A stretch of DNA of 64,000 nucleotides from Segnochrobactrum spirostomi (GCF_009600605.1 NZ_VWNA01000001.1:992001-1056000), one strand, 5' to 3'. Shown: positions 27,705 to 37,265, numbered from the stretch's first letter. Numbers and translations: made by a program. The notes: generated by a model not told the origin, from the sequence alone.

Positions 27705-28355
27705 TCAAAGCCCGATGAACGGCTGCACCAGACGGGCGATCATGGAATGGGGGCGCAGCGTCCCCTCGATCGAGGCGAGACAGATGCAGTCCTCGGAGCC
27801 GGTGACCACCGGCGTGTGTTCGCTGTCGCCGTCTTCCTCGGCGAGGTCGCCCGCCTCGTAGCGGCCGTGCTCGTCCTCGAACGCCCCTTTGAGGACGAGC
27901 GTCAGTTCCTCCCCCGAGTGACCGTGGGTCGGCATCCGCCGGCCCGGCGCGATCCTGAGGAGGATCAGCTTGGCCGTGGGATCGTCCGGCACCGCGATGC
28001 GCGAGAAGGCCGTGCCGGGCCCCATCCAGCGCCAGCCGGTCGTGGCGCGGCCGGCGAGCGGCGGCGGCAGCGGGATGCCGAGGTTCGGGCCGAGGCCCGG
28101 CGCGCGCCGGCGCGGGCCGTTCGAAGGCCGCGCCTCGCCGAGCCGCTCGAGGGTGCGCTCGAACAGCCGCGCATCGACCTCGGACGGGCTCATGGATTCG
28201 AGCAGCACGCCGCCCAATGCCTCCATGGCGAGCCGATCGGATCGGCACCGCGGGCACATCGCGAGATGGGTTTCGACCACGAGAGCAGCGGCCGGACGCA
28301 GTGTTCCTGCGGCGAGGCGCATCAGAAGCTCGGGGCTGGGGTGAGACGTCGTCAT
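27705..28355 (-). CDS. chrR: ChrR-family cupin anti-sigma factor
   Basis: 216 aa. N-terminal zinc-binding anti-sigma domain: His5, His30, Cys34 and Cys37 (ETHLAMCPRC) match the HHCC ligand set of ZAS domains. C-terminal cupin (about 110-205) with MPTHGHSGEELTLVLKG and EEDGDSEHTPVV, the metal-binding histidines/glutamate of ChrR. In Rhodobacter, ChrR holds the ECF11 sigma factor until singlet oxygen or organic peroxide triggers release. The start overlaps the sigma stop (ATGA), the expected partner arrangement. Confidence 0.93.
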   Translation of the reverse strand: MTTSHPSPELLMRLAAGTLRPAAALVVETHLAMCPRCRSDRLAMEALGGVLLESMSPSEVDARLFERTLERLGEARPSNGPRRRAPGLGPNLGIPLPPPLAGRATTGWRWMGPGTAFSRIAVPDDPTAKLILLRIAPGRRMPTHGHSGEELTLVLKGAFEDEHGRYEAGDLAEEDGDSEHTPVVTGSEDCICLASIEGTLRPHSMIARLVQPFIGL

Positions 28356-28996
28356 CGGGACTCTTCGAGCAACTGGCGCAGGCGGTTCATCGCGAGGCGC
28401 ACGCGGGACTTCACCGTTCCGAGGGGAATTCCGAGCGCCTTCGAGATATCGGTCTGCGGGGATTGGGAGAAAAAGGAGAGAGCGATCACCTCCGCCTGTT
28501 CGGGCGGCAGCTTGCCCAACGCTGAGCGGACGCGGATTTCGGTCTCCCGGGACAGCATCACGCCCTCGGCGGAGGGCGACGGATCGACATCCTCCACCGG
28601 ATAAAGTTCGTCCTCGGCCGCACGGCGGTTCAGACGGCGGCGGCGGTCGATGCCGAGATTGCGCGAGATCGTAAAGACCCAGGTCGAGACCGCACCGCGC
28701 GTCGCGTCGAACCCGTCCGCCTTGCGCCAGACCGTGAGCATGGTGTCCTGGATCAGGTCGTCGCAATCGCTGTCGGAGAAACCCTGCCGCGCAAGAAACG
28801 CCTTGAGCCGCGGACCGTAGAAGGCGAACAGGCGGGCGAAGGCCTGCCGATCCTTCTCGGCCGCGATGGCCGCCACCAAGGCGGCGGCCTCCGCCCCGTC
28901 GAGGGTGCGCGCAGACGCTTCGGCCGGTCTCACCGTCCGCCCCTCGTTCCGGCCGGGATCTTGCCCGGCATGTTGTCCAGCACCCGCACGTTTCAT
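28352..28996 (-). CDS. rpoE: ECF11-type RNA polymerase sigma factor
   Basis: Up to 214 aa. Region 2 (about 50-120: FARLFAFYGPRLKAFLARQ, DDLIQDTMLTVWRKADGFD, STWVFTISRNLGIDRRRR) and region 4 (about 155-212: LPPEQAEVIALSFFSQSPQTDISKALGI split, then PLGTVKSRVRLAMNRL). Partner chrR overlaps downstream. A TGATCC-N18-TAGAA promoter upstream would place the transcript start at about 28995, on top of the ATG at 28996; a GTG at 28933 with GAGGGG ahead of it therefore looks like the better start (193 aa). A much longer open frame running to 30511 is antisense shadow. Confidence 0.92.
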   Translation of the reverse strand: MKRAGAGQHAGQDPGRNEGRTVRPAEASARTLDGAEAAALVAAIAAEKDRQAFARLFAFYGPRLKAFLARQGFSDSDCDDLIQDTMLTVWRKADGFDATRGAVSTWVFTISRNLGIDRRRRLNRRAAEDELYPVEDVDPSPSAEGVMLSRETEIRVRSALGKLPPEQAEVIALSFFSQSPQTDISKALGIPLGTVKSRVRLAMNRLRQLLEESR

Positions 28997-29001
28997 GCCT
29001 C

Positions 29002-29030
29002 TTCTACGGGGCGCCCGGCAGCCCGGATCA
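29002..29030 (-). promoter_or_regulatory. ECF11-type promoter of the sigma-chrR-DUF1295 operon
   Basis: On the minus strand: -35 TGATCC (complement of 29025-29030), an 18-bp spacer, and -10 TAGAA (complement of 29002-29006). This matches the RpoE/ChrR-class consensus TGATCC-N18-TAAGA with one mismatch and implies autoregulation. The transcript would begin at about 28995. Confidence 0.72.
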
Positions 29031-29067
29031 CCGCGTTCCAAACGCCATCGCGAAAACGATCGGACGG

Positions 29068-29096
29068 TGATCCCGCCGGGGCACGCCATCGTAAGA
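29068..29096 (+). promoter_or_regulatory. ECF11-type promoter of the FAD oxidoreductase-DUF1365-cfa operon
   Basis: TGATCC at 29068-29073 and TAAGA at 29092-29096 with exactly 18 bp between: a perfect match to the RpoE/ChrR-class promoter. Transcription would start near 29103, 32 bp before the ATG at 29135. Together with the opposing element at 29002-29030 it makes a back-to-back regulon promoter. Confidence 0.8.
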
Positions 29097-29134
29097 GATG
29101 GTGACCGGCCTGTCGCGCCGCCAAGAAGTGGACC

Positions 29135-30495
29135 ATGCTCGATCGCCCGAACCCAGCAGACGCACCGCTCGAAATCGCCGTGATCGGCTCGGGGATCTCC
29201 GGGCTGTCGGCGGCGTGGCTGTTGTCGCAGCGCCATCACGTCACGCTCTACGAGAGCGAGCGACGGCTCGGCGGGCACAGCAACACCGTACTCGCCCCGA
29301 CCGCCGGCGCGTCGATCCCCGTCGATACCGGCTTCATCGTCTACAACGAGGCGACCTACCCGAACCTGACCGCCCTGTTCGCCCACCTCGGCGTGGCGAC
29401 CGACGCGACCGACATGTCGTTCGCGGTTTCGATCGACGGCGGCCGCCTCGAATATGCGGGGTCCGATCTCGCCGGCCTGTTCGCCCAAAGCGGCAACCTC
29501 GTGCGGCCGCGCTTCTATGCGATGGTCGCCGACCTCCTGCGCTTCTATCGCCAGGCGCCGCGCGATCTGGGGCGCCTCGGTCCCATGACCCTCGCCGAAT
29601 ATCTCGCCGCCGGGCGGTACGGTACGGCCTTCCGCGACGATCACCTCTACCCGATGGCCGCCGCGATCTGGTCGACGCCGGCCGCCGACATCGGCAGCTA
29701 TCCGGCGGAGGCCTTCATCCGCTTCTGCGACAATCACGGGCTGCTGCGCCTGCGCGACCGGCCGGTCTGGCGGACCGTGCGGGGCGGAAGCCGCAACTAT
29801 GTCGCCAAGCTCGCCGCCCCCCTCGCCGGGCACACCATCATCGGGCGTCCCGTCCGCATCGTCGAGCGCTCGAAGACCTGCGTCATGGTCCACGACGGCG
29901 TCGCCCCGCGGCGGTTCGATCGTGTGCTCATCGCGAGCCATGCCGACCAGGCGCTCCGCCTCGTCGAGGCGCCGACGGACCTCGAACGGTGCGTGCTCGG
30001 CGCCTTCCGCTACGCCAGCAATGAGGCGGTCCTGCACGGCGATCCGGCCCTGATGCCGAAGCGGCGGCGCGCGTGGAGTGCGTGGAACTATCTCGCCGAC
30101 AGCGCGCGGGGGAGCGGCCCGTCGGTGACCTATTGGATGAACCGGCTTCAGCACCTCGATCCAAGCGTGCCGCTGTTCGTCACCTTGAATCCCCTCGTCC
30201 CGCCGGATCCGGAGCGGGTCTATACGCGTATCGCCTACGAGCATCCGCTGTTCGACCAGAAGGCGATCATCGCACAACGCGAGCTCTGGTCGATCCAGGG
30301 GACCGAAAACGTGTGGTATGCTGGCGCCTATTTCGGGGCGGGCTTCCACGAGGACGGGCTTCAGGCCGGTCTCGCGGCGGCGGAAGCGATGGGGGCGTGC
30401 GGCGGCCGTGGTCGGTGGCGAACGAATCCGGCCGGATCGTGCTGCCCGCGCAGGCGGCGCGGCAGGACGCGGCATGGAGCGGGGCGAGCCGATGA
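29135..30495 (+). CDS. FAD-dependent amine-oxidase-like protein (one-base frame break near 30395)
   Basis: About 453 aa if frame is restored. Rossmann FAD motif at the N-terminus (AVIGSGISGLSAAWLL), LYESERRLGGHSNT, VDTGFIVYNEATYPNL, and C-terminal FAD-site VWYAGAYFGAGFHEDGLQAG. This is the flavoprotein routinely found before DUF1365 and cfa. The frame leaves family homology just after the G-run 30391-30395; with one extra G it continues as GGVRRPWSVANESGRIVLP and stops at 30495, overlapping the DUF1365 ATG (ATGA). As given, translation runs to 30748 in the wrong frame. Its role in modifying lipids under oxidative stress is inferred from the regulon. Confidence 0.88.
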
Positions 30496-31289
30496 GTGCG
30501 CCCGCCCGCAACGCCCTGCCCGCGCTCTATGTCGGGTCGGTGCAGCATCGCCGCTTCAGGCCGCGGCCGCACCGCCTCAAATATCGCCTGTTCATGCTCC
30601 ACCTCGACGTGGACGATCTCGCCGGCACCGCCCGCGCCAGCCGTCTCCTCTCGGTCAACCGCTGGAACCTGATCTCCTTTCACGAGGCGGACCACGGCCC
30701 CAAGGGCGAGGGTTCGCTTGGCGACCGGGTGCGCCGCCTCGCCCGTGAGCGCGGCCTCGACTGGGACGGGTCGCGCGTCTCGATCGTCGCCATGCCGCGC
30801 GTGTTCGGCTACGTGTTCAACCCGCTCAGCCTCTATCTTTGCCGGAACGCAGACGGACGGCTCGCGGCCTTGATCTACGAGGTGCGCAACACGTTCGGCG
30901 GGATGCATCATTATGCGTTCGACGTCGACCGCCCTGAGGCCGGCACGCTCCGGCACCAGTGCGCCAAGGACTTCTTCGTCTCGCCGTTCCTGCCGATGGA
31001 GATGAATTACCGCTTTCATCTGAAGCCGCCGGCCGAACACTTCTCGCTCGCGATCGAGGACAACGACGGCGAGGGCCGCATGCTCGTCGCGACCATGACC
31101 CTCGCCCGCCGCGCGCTGTCGACCCGCGCCCTCGCCGGCGTCCTGGTGGGCCTGCCCCTGATGACGTTCAAGGTCATCGTCGGCATCCATTGGGAGGCTC
31201 TGCGACTCTGGTGGAAGCGAACGCCGTTCTATTCTCCGTCCGAGGCGATCGCCTCGGCCCTCCCCCCTTCGGAAAGGTCTTCGGGATGA
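30492..31289 (+). CDS. DUF1365 family protein
   Basis: 265 aa with the full DUF1365 pattern: ALYVGSVQHRRFRPRPHRLKY split as N-terminal block, NRWNLISFHEADHGP, MPRVFGYVFNPLSLYLC, EVRNTFGGMHHYAF and KDFFVSPFLPMEMNYRF. Members co-occur with cyclopropane fatty-acid synthase and the upstream flavoprotein and are thought to be needed for fatty-acid modification (furan or related fatty acids), but the chemistry for this protein is not shown. ATGA overlaps on both sides. Confidence 0.92.
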   Translation: MSAPARNALPALYVGSVQHRRFRPRPHRLKYRLFMLHLDVDDLAGTARASRLLSVNRWNLISFHEADHGPKGEGSLGDRVRRLARERGLDWDGSRVSIVAMPRVFGYVFNPLSLYLCRNADGRLAALIYEVRNTFGGMHHYAFDVDRPEAGTLRHQCAKDFFVSPFLPMEMNYRFHLKPPAEHFSLAIEDNDGEGRMLVATMTLARRALSTRALAGVLVGLPLMTFKVIVGIHWEALRLWWKRTPFYSPSEAIASALPPSERSSG

Positions 31290-32521
31290 TGTCGCCTTCG
31301 AGCTCGGCGATCCTGCCCTCCCTGGTCGGCCGCGCTCTGCCGCTGCGTCTGCGCGTGATGATCGGGGAACGGGTGCTTGCCGGCATCGCCCGGGGGCGCC
31401 TGACCATCCTGCTGCCCGACGGCACACGCCTGCAGAACGCGATCCGCGAACCGGGTCGCGAGGCGGAACTCAGGATCGTGCATTGGCGCGCCCTCGCCCG
31501 CCTCGTGCTCGACGGCGATGTCGGCTTCGCGCGCGGCTATGTCGAGGGGGATTGGGACAGCCCCGACCTCGTCGCGCTCCTCGGCCTGTGCGCCGACAAT
31601 TCGGACGGCCTCGCCCAATTGATCCGCGGTTCGGGTCCGGCCGTCGCGGCACGCCGGGTCTTCAAGGCGCTGCGCCGGAACACCAAGACCGGCAGCCGCC
31701 GCAACATCATGGCGCATTACGATCTGGGCAACCCCTTCTTCGCGTCCTGGCTCGATGCCGACATGATCTATTCGTCCGCCCTCTACGAGGCGGCGGATGA
31801 CACGCTGGAGATCGCCCAACGCCGCAAGCTCGATCGGATCACCGAGCTCCTGAAGCTCGACGGCGCGCCGTCGGTGCTCGAGATCGGCTGCGGCTGGGGG
31901 GCGCTCGCCGCCCACCTCGGCCGCGCGGGCGCGGGATCGGTTCACGGCATCACCATCTCGCCGGCGCAGCTCGCTTCGGCCGAGGAGCGCGTGAGCGGAC
32001 AAGGGCTCGCCGACTGGGTGAAGCTCGAGCTCCGCGATTACCGCGACGTCGCCGAGCGCTACGACCGCGTCGTCTCGATCGAGATGTTCGAGGCGGTCGG
32101 CGAGGCCTATTGGCCGACCTATTTCGACGCCGTGCGGAAGGCGCTGAAGCCCGGCGGCCGGGCAGTCATCCAGGTCATCACCATCGCCGAGGATCGCTTC
32201 GACGATTACCGCTCCCATCCCGACATGATCCAGACGATGGTCTTCCCCGGCGGCATGCTGCCGAGCGAGCGGGCCATGGAAGCGGCCGCGAACCGCGCCG
32301 GCCTCGCCTTGAGCGAGACGCACCGGTTCGGCCCCTCCTATGCCCGCACCCTGGACGCGTGGAACCAGCGCTTCCAAGCGGCCTGGCCCGCGCTTCAGGC
32401 GCTCGGATATTCCGACGCGTTCCGCCGCCTATGGACCTATTATCTCGCGTATTGCCAAGCCGGCTTCGAAGCCGGCCGCATCGACGTGGGCCTCTACGTG
32501 TTCGAGCCGTCGCCGCTGTGA
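31286..32521 (+). CDS. cfa: cyclopropane-fatty-acyl-phospholipid synthase family methyltransferase
   Basis: 411 aa. N-terminal lipid-binding part (VHWRALARLVLDGDVGFARGY over about 62-82, then EGDWDSPDLVALL), SAM-binding VLEIGCGWGALAAHLGR at about 195-210, HYDLGNPFFASWLDADMIYSSALY over about 148-170, and the catalytic-site FPGGMLPS and TYYLAYCQAGF blocks of Cfa enzymes. It transfers a methylene or methyl group from SAM to membrane unsaturated fatty acids. The ATG at 31286 overlaps the DUF1365 stop. Last gene of the ECF11-driven operon. Confidence 0.94.
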   Translation: MMSPSSSAILPSLVGRALPLRLRVMIGERVLAGIARGRLTILLPDGTRLQNAIREPGREAELRIVHWRALARLVLDGDVGFARGYVEGDWDSPDLVALLGLCADNSDGLAQLIRGSGPAVAARRVFKALRRNTKTGSRRNIMAHYDLGNPFFASWLDADMIYSSALYEAADDTLEIAQRRKLDRITELLKLDGAPSVLEIGCGWGALAAHLGRAGAGSVHGITISPAQLASAEERVSGQGLADWVKLELRDYRDVAERYDRVVSIEMFEAVGEAYWPTYFDAVRKALKPGGRAVIQVITIAEDRFDDYRSHPDMIQTMVFPGGMLPSERAMEAAANRAGLALSETHRFGPSYARTLDAWNQRFQAAWPALQALGYSDAFRRLWTYYLAYCQAGFEAGRIDVGLYVFEPSPL

Positions 32522-32847
32522 CGTCGCTCACGCCCGCGCACGGAATCGCACATTTCGGGGGGAGCGGGTGATAGAGGTCCCGCGGCCGGCTCCTCCTCCA
32601 CGGTCGCGTCCGATCCCGAGAAAAGTCGTCCGGCTTTCTCGACCTTCAAAACGGAAATAAAAATAATCCCTCAGGCATCATATTTGAGATCATGACATCT
32701 ACTATCATAATTTAAGCGCATCGAAGCGACAATAAATTCAAAGACCTAATACGATCGACCGCACCTTGAACTCTATTGCTGCGGTCAATATGTGTGGGGC
32801 GAACGCGCCTCCGGACGAGCGGGCCGTGACATTTTATGTAGGGCACC
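32522..32847. other. AT-rich intergenic region upstream of kaiC
   Basis: About 325 bp. The stretch 32640-32770 is distinctly AT-rich (runs such as AAATAAAAATAAT) in contrast with its flanks and probably holds the kaiC promoter. No clear -35/-10 pair was fixed. The open frame starting at 32766 has no family resemblance before about residue 50. Confidence 0.45.
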
Positions 32848-34547
32848 GTGACGGACGGCATCGCGAAGGCACGGACGGGTATCGAGGGATTCGACGATCT
32901 GACGCTGGGGGGCTGCCGCGAGGCCGGCCGACCTTGGTGTGCGGGTCCGCGGGCTGCGGTAAGACCCTCTTCGCCGCGACCTTCCTGGTCAACGGGGCGC
33001 GCCACGAGGACGAGCCGGGCGTGTTCGTCACGTTCGAGGAGCGTCCGGGAGACATCGTCGACAACGTCGCGTCGCTCGGCTTCGGTCTCGATCACCTCAT
33101 CGCCGAGAAGAAAATCCACATCGAGCACATCGCGATCGATCCCGCGGAGCTCGCGGAAGTCGGCGATTACGATCTCGAAGCCCTGTTCCTGCGCCTCGAT
33201 CTCGCGGTTGGAGAGGTCGGCGCCAAGCGGATCGTGCTCGACACGATCGAAAGCCTGTTCTCGGCCTTCCAAAATCCCGCCATCCTGCGCGCCGAGATCC
33301 GGCGCCTGTTCGATTGGCTGAAGGAACGCGGGCTCACCGCCGTCATCACGGGCGAGCGCGGCGACGGCTCGCTGACCCGGCAGGGCCTCGAAGAATATGT
33401 CTCCGATTGCGTGATCCTGCTCGATCACCGGATCGCCAACCAGGCCTCCACGCGCCGGCTGCGCATCGTGAAGTATCGCGGCACCGCGCACGGCACCAAC
33501 GAATACCCCTTCCTCATCGGCGCCGACGGCTTCAGCGTCCTTCCGGTGAGTTCGCTCGGGCTCGGCCATCAGGTCCACGACGAGCGCATCTCCACCGGCA
33601 TCCGCGATCTCGACATCATGCTGAGCGGCGGCGGATTCCATCGCGGTAGCTCCATCCTGGTGAGCGGTGTCGCCGGTTCGGGGAAAAGTTCGATCTCCGC
33701 CGCCTTCGTCGCCGCCGCCTGCGCGCGGGGGGACAAAGCGCTGCATTTCTCGTTCGAGGAATCGGCACAGCAGACGGTGCGCAACATGCGCTCGATCGGG
33801 CTCAGCCTGCAGCCCTATATCGATTCCGGGCAGCTCGAATGCGTCGCGGCGCGGCCGACCTTCTATGGTCTCGAGATGCACCTTGCGGTGATGCTGCGCC
33901 AGATCGAGAAGGCGAAGCCCGATCTCGTGGTGCTCGATCCGATCTCCGCCTTCGTCGATTTCGGAGATCAACTCGAGGTCCAATCGATGTTGCTGCGCAT
34001 CATCGATTACCTCAAGAGCCAGGGTATCACCGGCGTCTTCACCCACCTGTCCCACGCCCAGGGCGAGACCCGGACCGAAGCGGGCCTGTCATCGCTGATG
34101 GACGCGTGGATCCTCCTCCTGAACCAGCAGTCCAACGGCGAGTTCAACCGCCAGCTCTATCTGTTGAAGGCGCGGGGCATCGCCCATTCCAATCAAGTCC
34201 GTGAGTTTGTGATGAGTGCATCCGGCATCAGCCTGAAAGAGCCCTACCTCGGCGAAAACGGCGCCCTGACCGGTGCGGCGCGGCGCTTCGAGGAAGCCCG
34301 CGTCCACCGCGAGGCATTGCTGCGCCGAGGGGGCATGCTGCGCCTGCAGGAAAAGATCGCCGAGCGACGCCGGCGGACCCAGGCGCATATCGAGGCGCTC
34401 GAGGCCGACCTGCGGGTCGACGAGATCGAGCTCAGGGGCCTCGCCGAAGACGAAAGCCTCTCGCTCGCCCAGGCCGCCGCCGACCTGGCGGCGATGGCCG
34501 CCGCCCGTCAAGCTACGGCGCAGAGCGAGATGCACGATGATGAGTGA
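32848..34547 (+). CDS. kaiC: KaiC-like double RecA-fold ATPase/kinase (one-base frame break near 32912)
   Basis: About 566 aa when corrected. The N-terminus [21 protein letters not shown] reads from the GTG at 32848, but after the G-run 32907-32912 the family sequence ([18 protein letters not shown]) continues in the next frame, so one G appears missing. CI domain: Walker [20 protein letters not shown] domain: Walker [25 protein letters not shown], and a Ser-Ser pair in GLSSLMDAW at the position of the cyanobacterial Ser/Thr phosphosites. A coiled C-terminal tail (about 480-560) follows. KaiBC without KaiA acts in stress or timing control in several alphaproteobacteria. Confidence 0.9.
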
Positions 34548-34824
34548 GCCGGATCAACCTCTCAAGCTGACGCTCTACGTCGCCGGCCAAACCCCGAAGT
34601 CGCTCGCAGCCATCCGCAATCTCGAGCGCATCTGCGCCGAGCATATGCCGGGCAAATATCAGGTCGAGGTGGTGGATCTGCGCCAGCGGCCCCAACTCGC
34701 CCGCGAGCACAACATCGTGGCGATCCCGACCTTGGTGCGCGCGCTGCCGGTCCCCGTGCAGAAGATCATCGGCGACCTGTCGGATCAGGAAAAGGTCCTC
34801 GTCCACCTCAAAGTCGAGGGCTGA
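34537..34824 (+). CDS. kaiB: KaiB family circadian/stress protein
   Basis: 95 aa, typical KaiB length. Thioredoxin-like start [19 protein letters not shown] (with the AGxTPxS signature), [17 protein letters not shown], and the family-defining [23 protein letters not shown] segment. KaiB binds KaiC's CI ring after fold switching in cyanobacteria. The ATG at 34537 lies 11 bp inside kaiC (a second ATG follows at 34540), so the two are translationally coupled. Confidence 0.94.
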   Translation: MMSEPDQPLKLTLYVAGQTPKSLAAIRNLERICAEHMPGKYQVEVVDLRQRPQLAREHNIVAIPTLVRALPVPVQKIIGDLSDQEKVLVHLKVEG

Positions 34825-34825
34825 C

Positions 34826-36301
34826 ATGATCGAAGGCACGCCGCCTCACGCGCTCGAGCGCGAGACCGACCTCCATCGCCGCCTCGCCGAAGCCGAGGAG
34901 ACGTTGCGTGCCATCCGTGAGGGCGAGGTCGATGCCCTCGTCATGCGCGGCTCCCAAGCGGACGAGGTCTTCGCTCTCGGCGGCCAGGACAGCTATCGCG
35001 CCTTCATGCAGGCGATGGACATCGGCGCCGCCGCGCTCGACGCGGACGGCAAGCTGATCTACGCCAACGCCGCGCTCTCCTCTCTGCTCGGCCGCGGCGC
35101 GACGGATCTGCATGGTGACGGCTTCTTCGACGCGCTGGGCGCGACCCCGGCCCGCATCGTCCGCGAGCTCAGCGGCGAGGCCGAACACGACCGGCGGAGC
35201 CGGCAGATCGTGTTGCCGTGTGCCGGCGGCATCTCCCATGTCGAAGTGAGCGTGTCGCCGCTGCCGCTCGGCTTCGGCCGCGGCCGGGCGGTGACCTTCA
35301 CCAACGTGACGGAGCGGATCGAGGCCGCCGCCGCCCACGAAAGCGAGCGCATCGGCCGCGCGATCATGGCCTCCTCCAACGAGGCGGTCGTCGTCTGTAA
35401 CGGCGACGGGATCATCACCCACGCCAATGCCGGCGTGCGCCATTTCGGCGAAAGCCGCGTCGTCGGCCGGCGCTTCGACGAGGCCTTTCCGCTGAATTTC
35501 AGCCTGAGCGCGGGCCTGATGACCGCCGGCGACCTCGTCGGCGTCGCCCTCGCGGGCACCGCGGTGCGCGGCGTCGAGGCGACGCTGAGCCAGGAGAGCC
35601 GCACACGAGACCTTCTGTTGAGCGCCGGGCCGCTGCGGCAATCGGGCGACACGATCGGCGGCTGCATCGTGACGCTCGCCGACATCACCGAGCGCAAGGC
35701 GAGCGAAAAGCGCCAGGCCCTTCTGATGGGCGAACTGACCCACCGGGTGAAGAACACCCTGACCCTCGTGATGTCGATCGCCAACCGCACCCTCGCCTCG
35801 ATCCGGGACATGTCCGAGTTCCGCACCGCGTTCGGCCGACGGCTGGAGGCGCTGGCGGCGACCCATACCCTGCTCGCCGAAGGGGCCTGGGCGGGCCTCA
35901 CCCTCGAAGATCTCGTCAACGCCGAACTCGCACCCTATGCGGCGCTCGGCAGCCCGCGCTTCGCGCTCCGCGGCCTCAACGTCCGCATCGCCTCCGACAC
36001 CGCGGTGGCGCTCGGACTGATCTTCCACGAGCTCGTCACCAACGCGGTGAAATATGGCGCGCTCTCGAACGATACCGGCCGCATTTCGATCGCCGCCGCG
36101 CCGGACGGCGACTCCCTCGAACTCGTCTGGCGCGAAGAGGGCGGCCCACCGGTGACGGCGCCCGAGAAGGCCGGATTCGGCCAGACCGTGATCTCCCGCG
36201 GCCTCGGCCAGAGCGGCGCCAAGGCGACCAAGGTCGAGTTCCACCCCGAAGGGCTCGTCTGCCGCATGTTTCTTGCCCGCGAGCAACTCGATCCGGCCTG
36301 A
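34826..36301 (+). CDS. PAS-domain HWE-family sensor histidine kinase
   Basis: 491 aa, cytoplasmic (no membrane segment). Coiled N-terminus (about 12-45), two PAS domains (about 50-165 and 175-295), then an HWE/HisKA_2 kinase core: H-box MGELTHRVKNTLTLVMSIA (phosphorylated His about residue 310), N-box FHELVTNAVKYGALS and the hallmark W-x-E in LELVWREEGGPPV. The ATG follows the kaiB stop by one base. HWE kinases feed the PhyR-EcfG general stress response in Hyphomicrobiales, so KaiBC here may modulate that route; this is inference. Confidence 0.92.
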   Translation: MIEGTPPHALERETDLHRRLAEAEETLRAIREGEVDALVMRGSQADEVFALGGQDSYRAFMQAMDIGAAALDADGKLIYANAALSSLLGRGATDLHGDGFFDALGATPARIVRELSGEAEHDRRSRQIVLPCAGGISHVEVSVSPLPLGFGRGRAVTFTNVTERIEAAAAHESERIGRAIMASSNEAVVVCNGDGIITHANAGVRHFGESRVVGRRFDEAFPLNFSLSAGLMTAGDLVGVALAGTAVRGVEATLSQESRTRDLLLSAGPLRQSGDTIGGCIVTLADITERKASEKRQALLMGELTHRVKNTLTLVMSIANRTLASIRDMSEFRTAFGRRLEALAATHTLLAEGAWAGLTLEDLVNAELAPYAALGSPRFALRGLNVRIASDTAVALGLIFHELVTNAVKYGALSNDTGRISIAAAPDGDSLELVWREEGGPPVTAPEKAGFGQTVISRGLGQSGAKATKVEFHPEGLVCRMFLAREQLDPA

Positions 36302-36442
36302 CGTCGCAGCAGGGCACAGCCCGCGACGCATCACGAGATCATTTCACCGCTCCGGCGAACCGGCCCAGACCGTTGTCCGCGAAGACGCGCGACACGCGCG
36401 CGCGGTCGGGGGCTTTACGATCGACCTGAGCGGACGATCCCG

Positions 36443-36949
36443 ATGATCGAGAGGCGCCCATGCCGCAGACTTCGCGGCGAGGGGGCTCTGACGCCGGAAG
36501 CCGCGATCGGCTGCTACCTCATCATTGTCCTGACGAAGCCCAATCCCGTGAAGAACATCGCCACGGCGGTAGGCCTCATCGTGCTGGTGACTTTGGTGGT
36601 CGCATTGATGATCCCGCTCATCAACGCCACAGCGGACACGCCGGGCTTGCGGCTGCTCGCCATCGTCTCGTTCCTGTTCCTCTTCCTCGACGCGGCCAGC
36701 CAGCTCGGAGAAACCGGAGGCGTCATCGCGCTCGTGGTGACGTTCCTGCTCACGCTGGTGAACCTCGCTCCCGTGGCGGATGCACTCAGCTTCGGCCTGC
36801 GCTACGCCGCCTATGTGGTCATGATGCCGATGACCTGGATGATCGGCTTCAACCTCTTGCTCGGTCCCTCGCCGGTGCGACTGCTGCAGACGGGGCTGCT
36901 GCGCAGGGCCCGTCACTGCCCGCAGCGGGCACACCTCTCTACATATTGA
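36443..36949 (+). pseudogene. truncated FUSC-family efflux permease fragment
   Basis: The frame encodes about 165 aa, of which residues about 18-155 look like an internal membrane section of FUSC/DUF2955-type aromatic-acid exporters: GCYLIIVLTKPNPVKNIAT, LIVLVTLVVALMIPLIN, QLGETGGVIALVVTFLLTL, then PSPVRLLQTGLLRRA. The normal N-terminal helices and the roughly 500-residue remainder are missing on both sides, and the last 14 residues are unrelated. I read it as a gene relic rather than a functional small protein, though the reading frame is clean. Its 3' end overlaps the first NrdR box. Confidence 0.5.
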
Positions 36950-36982
36950 CGTCTAGCCGCATCAATGGCCTATATGTTGACG
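36936..36982 (+). promoter_or_regulatory. tandem NrdR boxes overlapping the nrdAB promoter
   Basis: Two 16-bp boxes, 36936-36951 (core CTACATATTG) and 36967-36982 (core CTATATGTTG), both fitting the NrdR core CwAtATaTwG and spaced 31 bp start to start, i.e. three helical turns, as in characterised nrd promoters. A TTGACG (36946) and TATATG (36971) lie within the boxes and could be -35/-10 elements with a 19-bp spacer. NrdR with bound dATP would repress. Confidence 0.78.
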
Positions 36983-36983
36983 C

Positions 36984-37172
36984 TTCGGTCCTCTGAGTCG
37001 GTTGGTTCAGAGGCTAAGAGGGAAGCCGGTGACCCTGAGGGGCGAAGCCGGCGCTGCCCCCGCAACTGTGAGCGGCGAGCCTGTCGTCCATTCAGCGTCA
37101 CTGGGCCCATGCCTCGGGAAGGCCGGACGAGAGGCGGTGACCCGCGAGCCAGGAGACCTGCCGTCGCAGCAT
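36984..37172 (+). promoter_or_regulatory. cobalamin (adenosylcobalamin) riboswitch
   Basis: Contains the conserved B12-aptamer blocks in order: GAGGGAAGCCGGTG at about 37017, GCTGCCCCCGCAACTGT at about 37052, CACTGGG at about 37099, GGGAAGGC at about 37115, and the B12 box GAGCCAGGAGACCTGCC at 37146-37162. A P1-closing helix can form with GGTCCTCTG-type sequence near 36988. It lies in the leader of nrdAB, where coenzyme B12 should switch off a B12-independent reductase. Confidence 0.95.
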
Positions 37173-37265
37173 ATTCGTCCCTGGGCGGGGTGTCCCGGTG
37201 GTGCGTTTGCGCGTCCGCCGGTGCCTCCCGCCGTCGGCAGCGCTTCGCGGCCGCTCGGCCTTTGC

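Noticed and set aside
28997-30511. Minus-strand open frame of about 500 codons continuous with the sigma factor
   Set aside because: Shadow of the FAD oxidoreductase on the other strand; Arg/Gly/Asp-rich translation without homology, and it crosses both ECF11 promoters.
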